Shown here piece after piece: positions 1-12,419 of a stretch of 64,000 nucleotides of DNA. The stretch is from Parasponia andersonii (Eukaryota; Streptophyta; Magnoliopsida; Rosales; Cannabaceae), in the NCBI GenBank assembly GCA_002914805.1, contig JXTB01000157.1:52130-116129 (forward strand), read 5' to 3'. Position 1 is the stretch's first letter. The number at the start of each line of letters is the position of its first letter. Made by a program: the position numbers and the translations under genes. The notes below the pieces were generated by a model that worked only from the letters and a program-made list of their open reading frames with translations, made no database searches and was not told the DNA's origin.

Positions 1-1006
1 GAAGGATGGCTTATTACCATATTTCTCTTTTTTTTTTTTGCGTTTTAAGTATTGGCTATTTAATATGAAAATTCCTTGAAATCTAACTAATTTGGTAAAA
101 TTAACTTTGAAGTCAATTTTTGGAGCAAACCCTCTGAAGTTGAAAATATTAATTATCTCACACTTATTTGTAGTGAACGTTTCACACGGTGTAAAATCAA
201 AGGATATAACTGGTATTTTACATTGTTTATACAAAAATTTCTCTTTTTTTCTAGCTAAGAAACTATAAGAAGTTTAGAGGAAATAAAGAAGGCTTTGGGT
301 TTTTCAGTGGCTTCTGTAGTTTTGTTGCACATTGACTAGTACACCTTGCGATCCCTAAACCACTATTTTCCATTGGTTTGCCAATTGCCAGTGTTCTTCT
401 ACTAACTTTAAACATATAAACAAGGTTTTTGACTATTTTTCACATTATATTAATGACTCAAAAAGTTTTTTTAGAATAATTTATAGTTATATTATGCACT
501 TTTAATTATATTATGATTTCTTGAGTTAGATTCTGTTTTAGGACTAAAATTAAGATTTGATTTTTAACTTGGTTATATAAAAGTTATTGATTTTTTTACA
601 TAGTATACATATTTTATTCATTTATCAATTTACTTTTATAGTTCATGATGATTATAAAGGATTTTACATTTTAGGAATAAGCATATATATGAAAGATTTG
701 TAGAGATTTTTATTTTTACTCCATGAATAAATACTTTGACTAAGTTAAAAATGATATAAATGATATACAATAGCAAGTCAATTTGACCTACAACCATTTC
801 ATTCTATATTTTTTTAAAGAGAACCCTTTATTCCAATTTCCATTGAAGTAGGAATAAGTCGTTGTAATGAATTTTTAGGAAAAAAAATTTGGAATAGTTT
901 TCTTTTTAAAAAAATATTGATAAAAAAATATTAATAATTATTAATTTTATTTATACGGCTTAGTTTTAAAATTAGGAAAAAAATCAAAAAAAAATATATT
1001 TATTAC

Positions 1007-1047
<41 letters not shown>

Positions 1048-1350
1048 ACTCTAATTTTAAGATTATAAAAAAAAAAATCAAAGTTTCATGTATACAACTC
1101 TTTAATGTCTGATTTGCATCCGTGCACGTACATGACTCCATGACCAAATAATAATAATAATGGTTCCAAATGTTAAGAAAGCCCATTAGCACATTGGACA
1201 TATTTAACAACAAGAGAAAATCACATGGATAAGATAAACTTAGGCCGAAAATACCTTTTTGTGATTTTTTTTTTAAAATGACAGTTTTAGGAGCTTGACC
1301 TATAGTCAAGAGTTTTTTGACCATGAAAACATTGTTCATGTATGACTCCA
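1..1350. other. AT-rich intergenic stretch, no gene seen
   Basis: No reading frame here looks like a protein: the longest one, on the minus strand, is built from A/T homopolymers and the TA microsatellite. Poly-T and poly-A runs and short TA tracts dominate. I see no RNA gene or recognisable transposon end before the LTR that starts near 1351. Confidence 0.6.
1011..1045. repeat. (AT)n microsatellite
   Basis: An uninterrupted dinucleotide AT run of about 35 bases. Its length is likely to vary between individuals. Confidence 0.9.
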
Positions 1351-3415
1351 TGTGTAAAAATCTAGAATTTTTTAGGGTAATTTGGACATGTTACCAATTT
1401 TTTTGGATATAATAATGGAGGGATTGATTTGCAAAAATTTTATACTAAAGGATTAAATTGCACTTTTGAGGGGACTAGTTTGAAAGAGATTTAAAATTTA
1501 GGAGAATATTGTGCAATTTTTTAAAATTGCATAGTCCCCATTCAAACAGGGCCACGTGACCTTGTCACTTTTCTCTCTCTCTCTCTTCCCTCGCTCCCCC
1601 CTTCCCCGACGCTTTCTCTCTTGCTCTCTCTACTCACTATCGGCCGAGAATCAGGAGCAGCGTTGCCGACCACCAGAGAGTCTTCTCTAGGTCACCGCAA
1701 GCTCGCCGTCAACCTCCAGAAGCTGCTGGAATTGCTGTCATCGCCGGAGAAGGAGGAGAAATTGCAGAGGAGTTTTCGTCACCGGCGACGATTTCGACTA
1801 CCGTTTGACCTCTAACTGGACTCGTTGGATTCGTCTCGTTGCAATGATCATCAAGGTATATATCTCTTAATCCCATACTACCTGAATCAAATGTTGCCAT
1901 TTTTGGAAATTTTGAGCTTTAAGTTTGACTTTTTTTCCGGCCATTGGATTGTGTTTTTGTTGTTATTTTTGGATTGTACTCGAAAAATTGGGAAATTTGA
2001 TGTTTGATAACCAGCACAAAAATTAAAATCATATGGCTTATATTACTTCGATTTGCGTGTCACTAGGCCAGTGTGGACCCAGACTCGAATTAGACAAGTT
2101 CTATGTCTAACCTAACTATTTTGAGTGCTAGGAATTCAGTAAAGAGATCTATTTGTGGATTCAAAGCTCCGTTGAGAAGTTGATTTTTCGCAAGAGGACG
2201 ATCAAGGGCTTGGAATTAGTTCCCGACCCTCCGAGCGATCGTCAACGATACTTTGAGGATTCAATAGCATGATATTACTATTCTTGTGAGATAGGGATTC
2301 AGTTACCTTCATTTTATACAATTTTTAAATAAAAATTATTTTCTATGACATATGAAAATAAATGTGGTTTTTGAATTATTTGAATATATGTGATGGACTG
2401 TGATTATATGATATATATTGTATTGCTCTGGAGATTTTCTGAGTAGAGGTTACTTTTGGGTATATAAAAAATATAGGGTCGTTATGCTTACTGTTTTTCT
2501 ATGAAACCTAGTATACTTATTTTATTGAAAAACCAAAGCACGATTACTTTCACACTTCAGTTTCATATTGCACGTGTTATAGGATCATACATGGGTACTG
2601 TGTTAGTATCGTGGGTTTACAATGTGGCGCTGCGTGTCCCACTGTCAGTATAGAGTCCGTAAACCCGCGCGGGATTTGTTACTTCTGATTACCTCTCCTA
2701 TTTGGCAGGCATAGGCAATTCGGTTGCCTCTCCAGATTCGGTAGGCGACACATGGGTGTCCCTTTTGGGTATGGGCTTAGCTGTTAGGCAGGCTGTTAGG
2801 TACACTTAGTGCCATCATTCTGGGTTTCCACAGATAGGAGGATATGTGCTCATGTGTATGAGTTGATTTGTGTTATATGCATCTGAATTAAATGGTTTTG
2901 ATTATATTGATTTATTTATACAAATACACATACATATAGATTTCTAGTTTTGGATCATTATATATGTATGTATTAGATTTAAATTAACTATGCAGGAACT
3001 TTCCATCACTAAAATATTTTCGATCGAGATAACTGTTTTTCCTATTGGGCATTGTATGCTCACTCTTTCCCTCCTTCCCTCAGGTAGTGTTCAGTGCAAT
3101 CTTGGTGAACAAGAGGAGTAAAAGGCCATCTTGATTGTAGTTTGTTATCTTATAATACTTGAAGCGTATTTTGGACTATTTGGGTTTTGTTTTAGTATTG
3201 AACTAAGATTACTACATTCTCTTTTTGTCTGTGAACTCATGTATACCATTCTAATGTTTGATTTTGATGTGAATGATGATGATGCTTGTTCTTATATTCG
3301 ATTTATATTTTTTGGTACTTATTCAATCTATGTTTAATGGTGTATACAAATTTTGGGAGAGGTTCACGGGATAAAATTTCAGTTATTTTATTTAAATAGA
3401 TCGTTTTATAAAACT
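1351..3415 (+). mobile_element. Ty3/Gypsy (Tekay-like) LTR remnant, plus orientation
   Basis: The left end begins TGTGTAAAAATC followed by AGGGTAATTTGGAC, which parallels the start of the chromovirus LTR at 22638 read on the minus strand (TGTGAAATCCC, then AGGGCAAATTGGTC). Further in, a GC-richer segment (1560-1850), a stretch near 3085 with CTCAGGTAGTGTTCAGTGC, and a segment near 3357 with GGTTCACGGGATAAAATTTC each have counterparts in that LTR in the same order. It is therefore a related but distinct LTR family, broken, with no coding part attached. It abuts the Copia remnant. The family assignment rests on this ordered similarity read by eye. The short ORFs inside it are not genes. Confidence 0.6.
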
Positions 3416-3776
3416 AGAAAAAATCGGCCACCACTAGGGATTCACTGTCCCTGGTGTTTCGGCCATCTAGGAGAAATCGGTTCGAGAAGATTGTCTTCTT
3501 ATTCATCTGCGGATCTCATTGTTGGAAATTAAGAAGGTGACCACCCACCGGATCAATCAAACGGCTTTCGAGAATAGATGAGAAGCTTGTGGAGCGAATC
3601 CAAGTATTGTTCTTATTTAGATCAAGAGTTAATTCATGTTAGATCACGATCCAAACATTTTGTAAAAAGAAAAATTTTAAACGACCAATTCCGCTGCATT
3701 TTTTGATTTTACAAAACTATGGTGTTTTTGAAAATAATTTATGAAAATATTTTCCAGAAATTTATTCCAATAAACA
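3416..3776 (+). repeat. 5' LTR portion of the Copia remnant
   Basis: Matches 7219-7588 over its whole length, starting at AAAATCGGCCACCACTAGGG and ending in TAAACA directly before the primer-binding site. Only the terminal part of the LTR is present. Confidence 0.85.
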
Positions 3777-5945
3777 CCAGCAATTGGTATTAGAACCAAG
3801 TTTTATTATTGATCTAGTATGTTTTACTCCGGTCTATTCTCTTGTTGATTGATGTTTTTGATTTTTGGAAAGTTTTTGTTTATGTTTGGTCTTGTTCATA
3901 TTATGAGTATGCTCTAGTTTGTATGATGGTCAATAGATTCAATGAGTTTGAATATTTATTTGATTAGATATTGCTATGAGGAAATGATCATGTTTATTTT
4001 GATTTTCGTTTTTGGGCATGTTCTTGATTTCTATGCGTTCATATTTTATGTTCTTGATAAAGCTATGCATGGAAATGTTTTGATCTTTAATTATTTTTTG
4101 GAGTTTTATGAAAACTGTTTTTTTAAATTTAAAAAAAAAAACAAACAAAACGACGGAGCAGTGCAAGGCTAGTCCTAGAAGAATTAACTGATGATGTTAT
4201 CAACCCATCTATAGAAGATAAGATAGAGAAAGCACTTAGAAAAGATAAATCACTTGAAACTCAACAAATATTGGATCCTCATCCTAGTGGGAGAGTTGTG
4301 AGACAACTTGAAAGATACTTGGGAATAGGAGAGTCTTGTGACCAAGAATCTGATCCTTACACCTACAATGAGGCAATGGATGATGTTGATAAAGATCTCT
4401 GGCAAAAGGCAATGGAATCTGAAATAGAGTCCATATATTCTAATAAAGTCTGGGAACTTGTAGATCCACCTGAAGGGATAAAACCCATTGGGTGTAGGTG
4501 GGTCTATAAGAGAAAGTGAAGGATAGACGGAAAGGTGGAAACTTTCAAGACAAGGTTAGTTGCAAAGGGTTATACACAAAAAGAAGGTATCGACTATGAA
4601 GAGACCTTCTCTTCTATAGCTATGATCAAGTCTATTCGTATACTCTTATCCATCGTTGTATCTCTTGATTATGAGATATGGCAAATGGACGTTAAGACTG
4701 CATTCCTGAATGGCAATCTTGATGAATGTATCTATATGATACAACCAGAGAGATTCGTTGAAAAGTGTTAAGAAAGAAAAGTTTGTGAACTTAAGAGATC
4801 TATTTATAGACTTAAGCAAGCATCTAGATCATGGAACATAAGATTTGATGAAGCAATTAAGTCTTATGGTTTTGAACGAAACATAGATGAACATTATGTC
4901 TATAAAAGAATTCAGGATAACAAAGTGATTTTTCTGGTACTGTATGTTGATGATATTCTAATCATTGAGAATGACGTTGGACCATTATCATCAGTGAAAG
5001 TCTGGTTTGCATAACAATTTGATATGAAGGACTTAGGTGAACCTTGCTATGTTCTAGGAATACAGATTCTACGAGACAGAAAGAACAAACGCATAGCTTT
5101 ATCACAAGCTTCATATGTAGACAAAATACTGGTAAGGTTTGCAATGCATAATTCTAAAAAAGGTTTAACACCCTTTCGTAAAGGAATTACTCTGTCTAAT
5201 GAGAATTCTCCTAAGACAGAAAAAGAGAAGGAACAGATGAGAAATATTCCTTATGCTTTGGCAGTGGGAAGTCTTATGTATGCCATGCTTTGCATAAGAC
5301 CAGATATTTGTTATGCTGTTGGGATTGTAAGTCGTTACCAATCCAATCCAAGATCTGAACATTGGGGTGCAGTCAAGCATATTCTAAAGTATCTTCGGAG
5401 AACTAGAAATCATATGCTTGTATATTCTGGAGAAGATCTAACACCTATTGGATATACTGATTCAGATTTTCAATCTAATAAAGACTTTAGAAGATCAACC
5501 TCTGGTTCAGTCTTTATCCTTGGTGGTGGAGCCATTATATGGAGGAGTATCAAGCAATCTTGTATTGCGGATTCAACCATGGAGGCCGAATATGTGGCAG
5601 CTTCTGAAGCAGCTAAAAAGGCGGTCTGGCTTCATAATTTCCTTTTGAATCTTGAGGTAGTACCTGGAGCAAAGCAACTTATAACACTTTACTGTGATAA
5701 CAGTGGAGCAGTTACTAACTCCAAAGAGCCTAGAAGCCACAAGAGGGGAAAACACATAGAGAGGAAATATCATGTACTCAGAAAAATTGTTCAAAGAGAA
5801 GACGTGATAGCGAGTAAGATAGCATCTGCAGAGAACCATATTGATCCTTGTACCAAATCTTTGGTTACCAAAGTATTTGCGGACCACCTAGAAGGAATGA
5901 GACTATGTGATATGTCACATATACTTTAAAGGCCAAGTGGGAGAT

Positions 5946-7588
5946 TGTTGGAATAATGTCCCATAAAGCAGTTTATTTAGATATTATAAACAAAATTTAT
6001 TGGATTATTTAGTATCTATTTGTTATTAATAAATTCCATGTTATGAATTTCTATTTCATTTATGTCCCATTGATATATATGTGATGTGTATGTTTATCTT
6101 ATGCAAACATCTAAAAGATTCTAAGACATGAAATGAGTAATAAAGAATTATTCGTATGATGAGTTCATATGTGGGAGATATTATATTCTTTATTTCATTA
6201 TGTCTAAATTAAATTGTTCGCATTCTGCATATTGAAGATGGAATACTTTACTATGCCATAGAATATAATGTTGTCTATTTAATTAATGAAGTCTCTAATT
6301 ATTGAAGTGAGTCTTCGGATAGAAACACTAGTGTGTTATAAGAAAGTTATAACAGTATCGAACAAGACCTAGTGAATTAGAATTTGAGGTTAAGTGTCGT
6401 AACTCAAATTTCTAATTTTACTAATCCAGCACCATTGTAGAAGACCTTAATCCTAGTGATTAACGAACTTACTTTCATGTGTTTTGTCTTTTTGAGTTAC
6501 TAAAGGACTAGTTCCAATTTATGGTTCGAACTCCGGTATCTTGGAAGATAAGATATATGAAATGTGTAGAACGTTTTTCATGATGGACACCATGCATATG
6601 GTGTCACTTTGAGTTTTTTTAAGTACTTGGATAATATAAACCAGGCCCGGGTATTCACTATATGAATTTGACTGTGCTGGTGTAAGCAGATACAAACACC
6701 ATAATCAACTATTATCCATTAGATGAAAAATGGCAACTCAAAGGTAAATATGTACTATAGAGGAAATACGGTAATTTCACCCTACTAGTACGGCATTACA
6801 TTGGGGGTATGTCTACAGGTAAAATATATGCTAAATGGATCAAGCTAATTAATTGTTAATAAGCTTCATAGAAAATAAATGATATTTAGTCCAAGAGTTC
6901 AATATTGGGCCTATAGTGGTGTGTCCCAATATTAATGGACAAGGTCCAATCATAATTAAGAGTTAATTATGATAGTGGGTATATGGTTCATTAGAGCTTG
7001 GGTTTTATGGATCCATCTGGTCCCCTGTCTAGCTCAAATTAAAGCCCAATAGTCATTTGATGATCAGTTGAGCCCAACAAGCCTAATAAGTCCATTAGGG
7101 TTTACTAATCTCTTTATATTTAAGAGAAAAGTTTTCTAGTAAAGAGATACTAGTGATATATGTGAAACACCCCTCCATAGAGAGTGTCACATGAAAACAG
7201 AGAGAGAGAGAGAGAGCAGAGAAAATCGGCCACCACTAGGGATTCACTATCCTTGGTGTTTCGGCCATCCCGGAGAAATCGGTTCTAAAAGATTGTCTTC
7301 TTGTTCATCTGCAGATCTCTTTGTTGGGAATCAAGAAAGTGACCACCCACCGGATTAATCAAACGGCTTTCGAGAATAGATTAGAAGACGAGAAGTTTGT
7401 AGAGCAAATCTGGGTATTATTCTTGTCTAGATCAAGCGTTAATTCATGTTAGATCACAATCCGAAACATTTTGTGAAAAGAAAAATTTGAAACGACTAAT
7501 TCCGCTGCGTTTCTTGATTTTACAAAACTATGGTGTTCTTGAAAGTAATTTTATGAAAATATTTTCCGGAAATTTATTCTAATAAACA
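5946..7588 (+). repeat. 3' LTR of the Copia remnant
   Basis: Starts TGTTGGAATAATG directly after a purine-rich tract and ends AATAAACA. About 1.64 kb. Contains an (AG)n run near 7199-7216 and the terminal segment shared with 3416-3776. Confidence 0.8.
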
Positions 7589-7593
7589 CCACC

Positions 7594-8969
7594 ATAAGGA
7601 TATGCACTATTTCTATAAAATCTCAAAATAACTATACAGTATTCTTTAATCAAATCACTTCCAGTCTTCAAAACTGAGTTCTCAAACTATTTTGGATTTT
7701 CTAAAAATTTCGGCATTACAACAACTATTTTCTATCAAAATCCAAAATCCAATTTCCTACAGAAATCAATCCAAAATAGTATGTATATGACATGCCAACT
7801 AGTGTGACGTATCTCCCAGGTAGTTTATATCTCAGATCATATCAAAATGGACATAAACATAACTTTTATAAATTATTTCACGAAATTCTATATTTATTAA
7901 AAATATGTAAAATTCATAAATTAAATTAATTTTAAACTCAAGTAATCAAATCCCTGCCTCTATCGAGCATCCAACAAGTGTTACAAGGCTATCGAAAAAG
8001 TTTGGCGCGTTTGGGTGTCGTTTTGAAGAGCGGACGTCATTTTCGAAACTTTGGTTCCTTGGTTTGAAAACTTGATTTTCAAACGGAACTATGATTCATG
8101 AAATGGACTTCACCACTGAATTCAGAGCACCCAAAAACCCTAGATTAGACATATAATTTGTCAAATTTGGATGCGGGCCCCACTGCATGCAAATCGAGAC
8201 AAATCTGAGCTGTCTGATCTCGTTTTTCGGGCCCGTTTCAGAACATAGTCAATATATATCTCTATTTTCATCATTTTCAACGTAGATTCCAAAAATATTA
8301 TCAGTTTTAAAATCTAACGGTCTGATCGAAAACTCAATTTCAAAAACAATTACACGCAAAACTATCTAACGAAATTAAAATCAAATGGAGCAAAATCGAG
8401 ACGCGAGGTACCTACCATTAGATTGCCCGTGACGAGATGAGTCCACAGCAACTAGTTTTGCAACGAATAGTAGTCAGAATCGGCTCTGGCGAGGAAAAGA
8501 AGCTGCAGCATTTTCAGCATTTTTCTGGCGATCGGCGGCTCCGACATGGCTGGTTCTGGTGGTAGGAGCTTCGTCCAGCAGCTGGATATCGACGCCGGTC
8601 AGTGGCGCAGGGCAACGATGGCCAGAGTTGACTCAACGAAGCTTTGCATGAAATCGGGTGTTGTGTTTGCTTCGGGGAATAAATCGTTAAAAAAAAAAAA
8701 GAAAATGGAGGGATTTATGGGCAATTTTTGTAACTATAGCGCCACGTGTCAACTTCTGGTTAATTGGACACTGTTTTGCTTATTTTTACTTGGACCCAGT
8801 TTTCTGAAAATCTTCTCAAAAATACCCTTGAATAATTACATTTTGACCCCAATTTTTAAACTTTTCTTAGATTTTTGCCCAAATGAACCTAGACCAAATC
8901 TGTCCAAATTCATTTTTTTTGGGTCAAAAGACCAATTTGCCCTTACAATTTTTTTATGGGATTTCACAT
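7594..8969 (-). repeat. 3' LTR portion of the outer chromovirus
   Basis: Collinear with 21275-22638 (start ATAAGGATATGCAC, end GGATTTCACA). The purine-rich tract of the minus strand lies just right of it. The ORF at 8546-8983 is LTR sequence, not a gene. Confidence 0.85.
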
Positions 8970-11676
8970 GCTTCCCTCCTTAAATGAATTTCGTCCCGAA
9001 ATTCAAGTACAAGGCATACACTCAAAGTACAACTTCAAGTTGAAAATTAAATAAGTGAGGGTATTTTTCATACATCTCTGTCTCGAGTTCCCAAGTGGCT
9101 TCCTCTTCCTTATGATGATTCCAAAGAATTTTGACAAGTGGAATTTCTCTATTACGAAGCACTTTGAGTTATCTTCCCATTATTCGAATTGGTTACTCTT
9201 CACAAGTAACATCCTCTTGAATTGGTATCTCCACGTATTGAATTACATGAGATAGGTCAGGAACATATTTCCTCAGCATTGAAACATGAAAGACATTATG
9301 CACATGGCCCAATTGTGGTGGTCAATCCAATTGATATGCTACCAGCCCAATTCTTGCAGTAATCATAAATGGCCCAATATATCTTGGAGCTAACTTTCCT
9401 TTAACTCCAAATATAGTAACTCCACGCCTCGGTGTGACCTTTAGAAACACTTTGTTACCAACATCAAACTCTACTTCTCGTCTCAAGGGATCTGCATAAC
9501 TCTTTTGACGACTCTGAATAATCTTAAGTCTTTCTCTTATCATGTTGATCTTATCAGTAGTCTCTTATATCAATTCTGGCCTAAGAGTAACTCGCTCCTC
9601 TGTGTCAGCCCAACATAAGGGCGACCTACATGGTCTACCATATAATACCTCATATGAAGCCATACCCAAACTGGTTTGGTAGCTGTTGTTGTACGCAAAC
9701 TCTACTAATGATAAATGATCATCTCAGCTTCCACCAAAGTCTAGTATACATGAGCGAAGCATATCCTCTAGAGTATGAATTGTTCTCTTAGATTGGCCAT
9801 CTGTTTGTGGGTGATGAGCTGTACTAAGATTTAGTTCTGTTCCCAAAGCTTTCTATAAAGCTCTCCAGAACTTGGATGTAAATCTTGGATCTCTATCAGA
9901 AACTATGCTGGAAGGTACTCCATGTAAACGAACAATGTGATCCACATAAAGACGACTAAGTCTGTTGAGAGAAAAATCAATTCGAATCGGTATAAAATGA
10001 GCAGTTTTAGTCATTCGATCAACAATTACCCAAATTGCATCATTTTTCCTTTGAGTTCTCGGAAATCCTGTTACAAAATCTGTAGTGATCTTATCCATTT
10101 TCATTCTGGAATAGGCAATGGCTGAAGTAATTCAGCTGGTTTTTGATGTTCTACTCTTACTTGTTGACAAGTTATACACTTAGCCACAAAAGTAGCTACA
10201 TCTCGTTTCATGCCTTTCCACCAATATTGTCTCTTTAAATCATGGTACATCTTAGTACTACCGGGATGTACTACAAATTTAGATTTGTGAACTTCAGTCA
10301 AGATAGTCTCTCGAATGTGTGGATTATTAGCTATAGCTAACTTTCTATTAAATAGTACAAATCCTTCTCTATTAGTACTCCAACTATCTAGTTGTTCACC
10401 ATTCTGAAGTTGGCTCCAGATTTTCTTTAATTCTTGATCTTGCCATTGACTTTGTTGAGCTATCTGAAAAAGAGAAGGAGTAGCCACTACATTGCTAACA
10501 CAAGCAATATTATTTCTCTCGAAATGCGCTAAATTATAATCACCAATAGTGACTGAATTTTTCCACTCTTCAAGTATCAAAGAAGCAAGTATACCATGAG
10601 ATTTACGACTTAAGGCATCTGCTACCACATTTGCCTTTCCAGGATGATACTGAAGATTGAAATCATAATCCTCCATATATTCAATCCATCTTCTTTGTCT
10701 CAAATTCAAGTCTCATTGACTGAAGAGATATTTCAAACTCTTGTGATCGGAGTAAATATCAAACTTAACACCATACAAGTAACATCTCCATATTTTGAGA
10801 GCAAATATTACAGCCACCAATTCTAGATCATGAGTAGGATAGTTCTTTTCATGAGATTTCAATTGTCGAGAATCATAAGCTACAACCCGGCCATTTTGCA
10901 TTAAAACACATCCCAATCCCAGACCAGAAGCGTCTGTGTACACCACATATAGTTCACTACTGTTAAGGACAATCAGAATAGGTGCGGTTGTCAGTTTTTC
11001 CTTCAATTTCATGAATAATGTCTCACACTCGTCATTCCAAGTAAACTTCACATCTTTCCTCGTTAACTTGGTTAAAGGCAAGGTAATACTCAAGAAGTTT
11101 TCCACAAAACGACGATAATAACCAGCTAAACCAAGGAAACTTTGCACCTCAGTAACATTTCTCGGTCTTTCCCATCCTAGAATAGACTCTATCTTAGACG
11201 GATCAACTAAGATATCATTTTGAGAAATCACATTACCCAAGAATTTAACCTCTGTCATCCAGAAATCACATTTCAATCTCTTGGTATATAACTGATGATC
11301 TCTCAAAGTCTGAAGTGCAGTCCTTAAATGTTCAGCATGTTCTTCCTGAGCCTTAGAATAAATCAAAATGTCGTCAATAAACACAACCATGAATCTATCC
11401 AAATAAGGCCTGAAGATTCTGTTCATAAGGTCCATGAACATTGCAGGTGCATTCGTCAATCCAAAAGGTATAACCAGAAACTCAAAATGATCACATCGAG
11501 TCCTGAATGCAATTTTCAGTATGTCTTTTTTACGAATCTTCAGTTGGTGATACCCAGATCTCAGGTCTATCTTTGAAAAGAATTTGGATCCATCGAGTTA
11601 GTCAAACAACTCGTCAATTCTTCGCAAAGGTTATTTGTTCTTTATTGTAAGCTAGTTTAGCTTTTTGTAGTCCACC

Positions 11677-11681
11677 CAAAG
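11677..11681. repeat. Target-site duplication CAAAG, left copy
   Basis: CAAAG directly left of the nested element and again at 18276-18280 directly right of it. A 5-bp duplication is what Gypsy integrases make. Confidence 0.9.
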
Positions 11682-12419
11682 TGATATGAACCTCGCCAAC
11701 AATTATGATGAAACCCAGTACCTACTATGGAATTTGAAACCAAGATCCCCAAGTCACAAGAATATTGAGTCTCAACCCGTTACTCAAACCAAGAACTATG
11801 ATAGGTTAAAGACGCCACACTAAGAATCCTCAAGAATCACTCAAGAATCGATGGGATAAGTCTGGTTGTTTTGAACGCCACAAGAGTTAACTTGATAAGT
11901 TCAAGAATCTTCTCAAGAATGAAGAAAACACGAATAACTCGCAATATTATTGATCACTAAGCTTTCAAAAACGTACAAGGCTCTCTCCTATATATAGGAG
12001 TCAAATTTATTCCTAATTTAAGAAAAACTACTGTTATTTTGATATGTGGCAACCCTCTACTCAATTAAATCCGAAAATAACTAAATCAGAAGTTTCCTAA
12101 AAATACAAAAGACCTATAAAAATGTGAAGAAAGTGTTTAGCTTCAATTGGACTCTTTTAGAACCTTAATCATAATGATTAAGCTCTCTTGGATCTGATTT
12201 GGGCTTATATCGGGCCTCCATGCATTAGCCATCTCACCAATGTGTTGAATCAGCCCATTTAATGCCTCTTTGAATCTCTTGGCTCTAAGTCTTGTGATTG
12301 GCCCACTTGGCAAGCTTAACGGATCATATGAATACTGCCCTTGAGTCCCTCTAAGCCCACGTGAATGCTCCTCCTCTTACACGTGTGGTTGAGCAGCTAC
12401 ATTTGTATTATTCTCATCA
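11682..12419 (-). repeat. 3' LTR of the nested Gypsy element
   Basis: 738 bases, TGATATGAACCTCGCC to TATTCTCATCA, nearly the same as 17528-18275. The purine tract of the minus strand adjoins its right end. Confidence 0.92.

Larger units (their letters stand above)
3416..7588 (+). mobile_element. Ty1/Copia retrotransposon remnant
   Basis: Parts seen in order: remaining 5' LTR (3416-3776); a tRNA-Met-type primer-binding site (about 3784-3800, TGGTATTAGAACC); a leader; a recognisable reverse transcriptase (about 4270-5100) with the Copia hallmarks GCRWVYK and AFLNG; an RNase H (about 5400-5800) with the Copia-type MEAEYVA motif; a purine-rich tract (about 5931-5945, GGCCAAGTGGGAG); and a 3' LTR (5946-7588). 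No gag, protease or integrase part is recognised. The element is broken, with several breaks. The two LTR segments differ at roughly one position in ten by eye, suggesting an old insertion. The LTR start TGTTGGAATAATGTCCC is of the Angela/Tork style, but the clade is not settled. Confidence 0.85.

Noticed and set aside
947-1351. 134-codon minus-strand frame
   Set aside because: Composed of homopolymer and AT-microsatellite translation (repeated Ile-Tyr), with no protein character.
8546-8983. 145-codon plus-strand frame, with a related frame at 22292-22666
   Set aside because: Both lie in the LTRs of the outer chromovirus and are antisense to it; they recur only because the LTRs are repeats.
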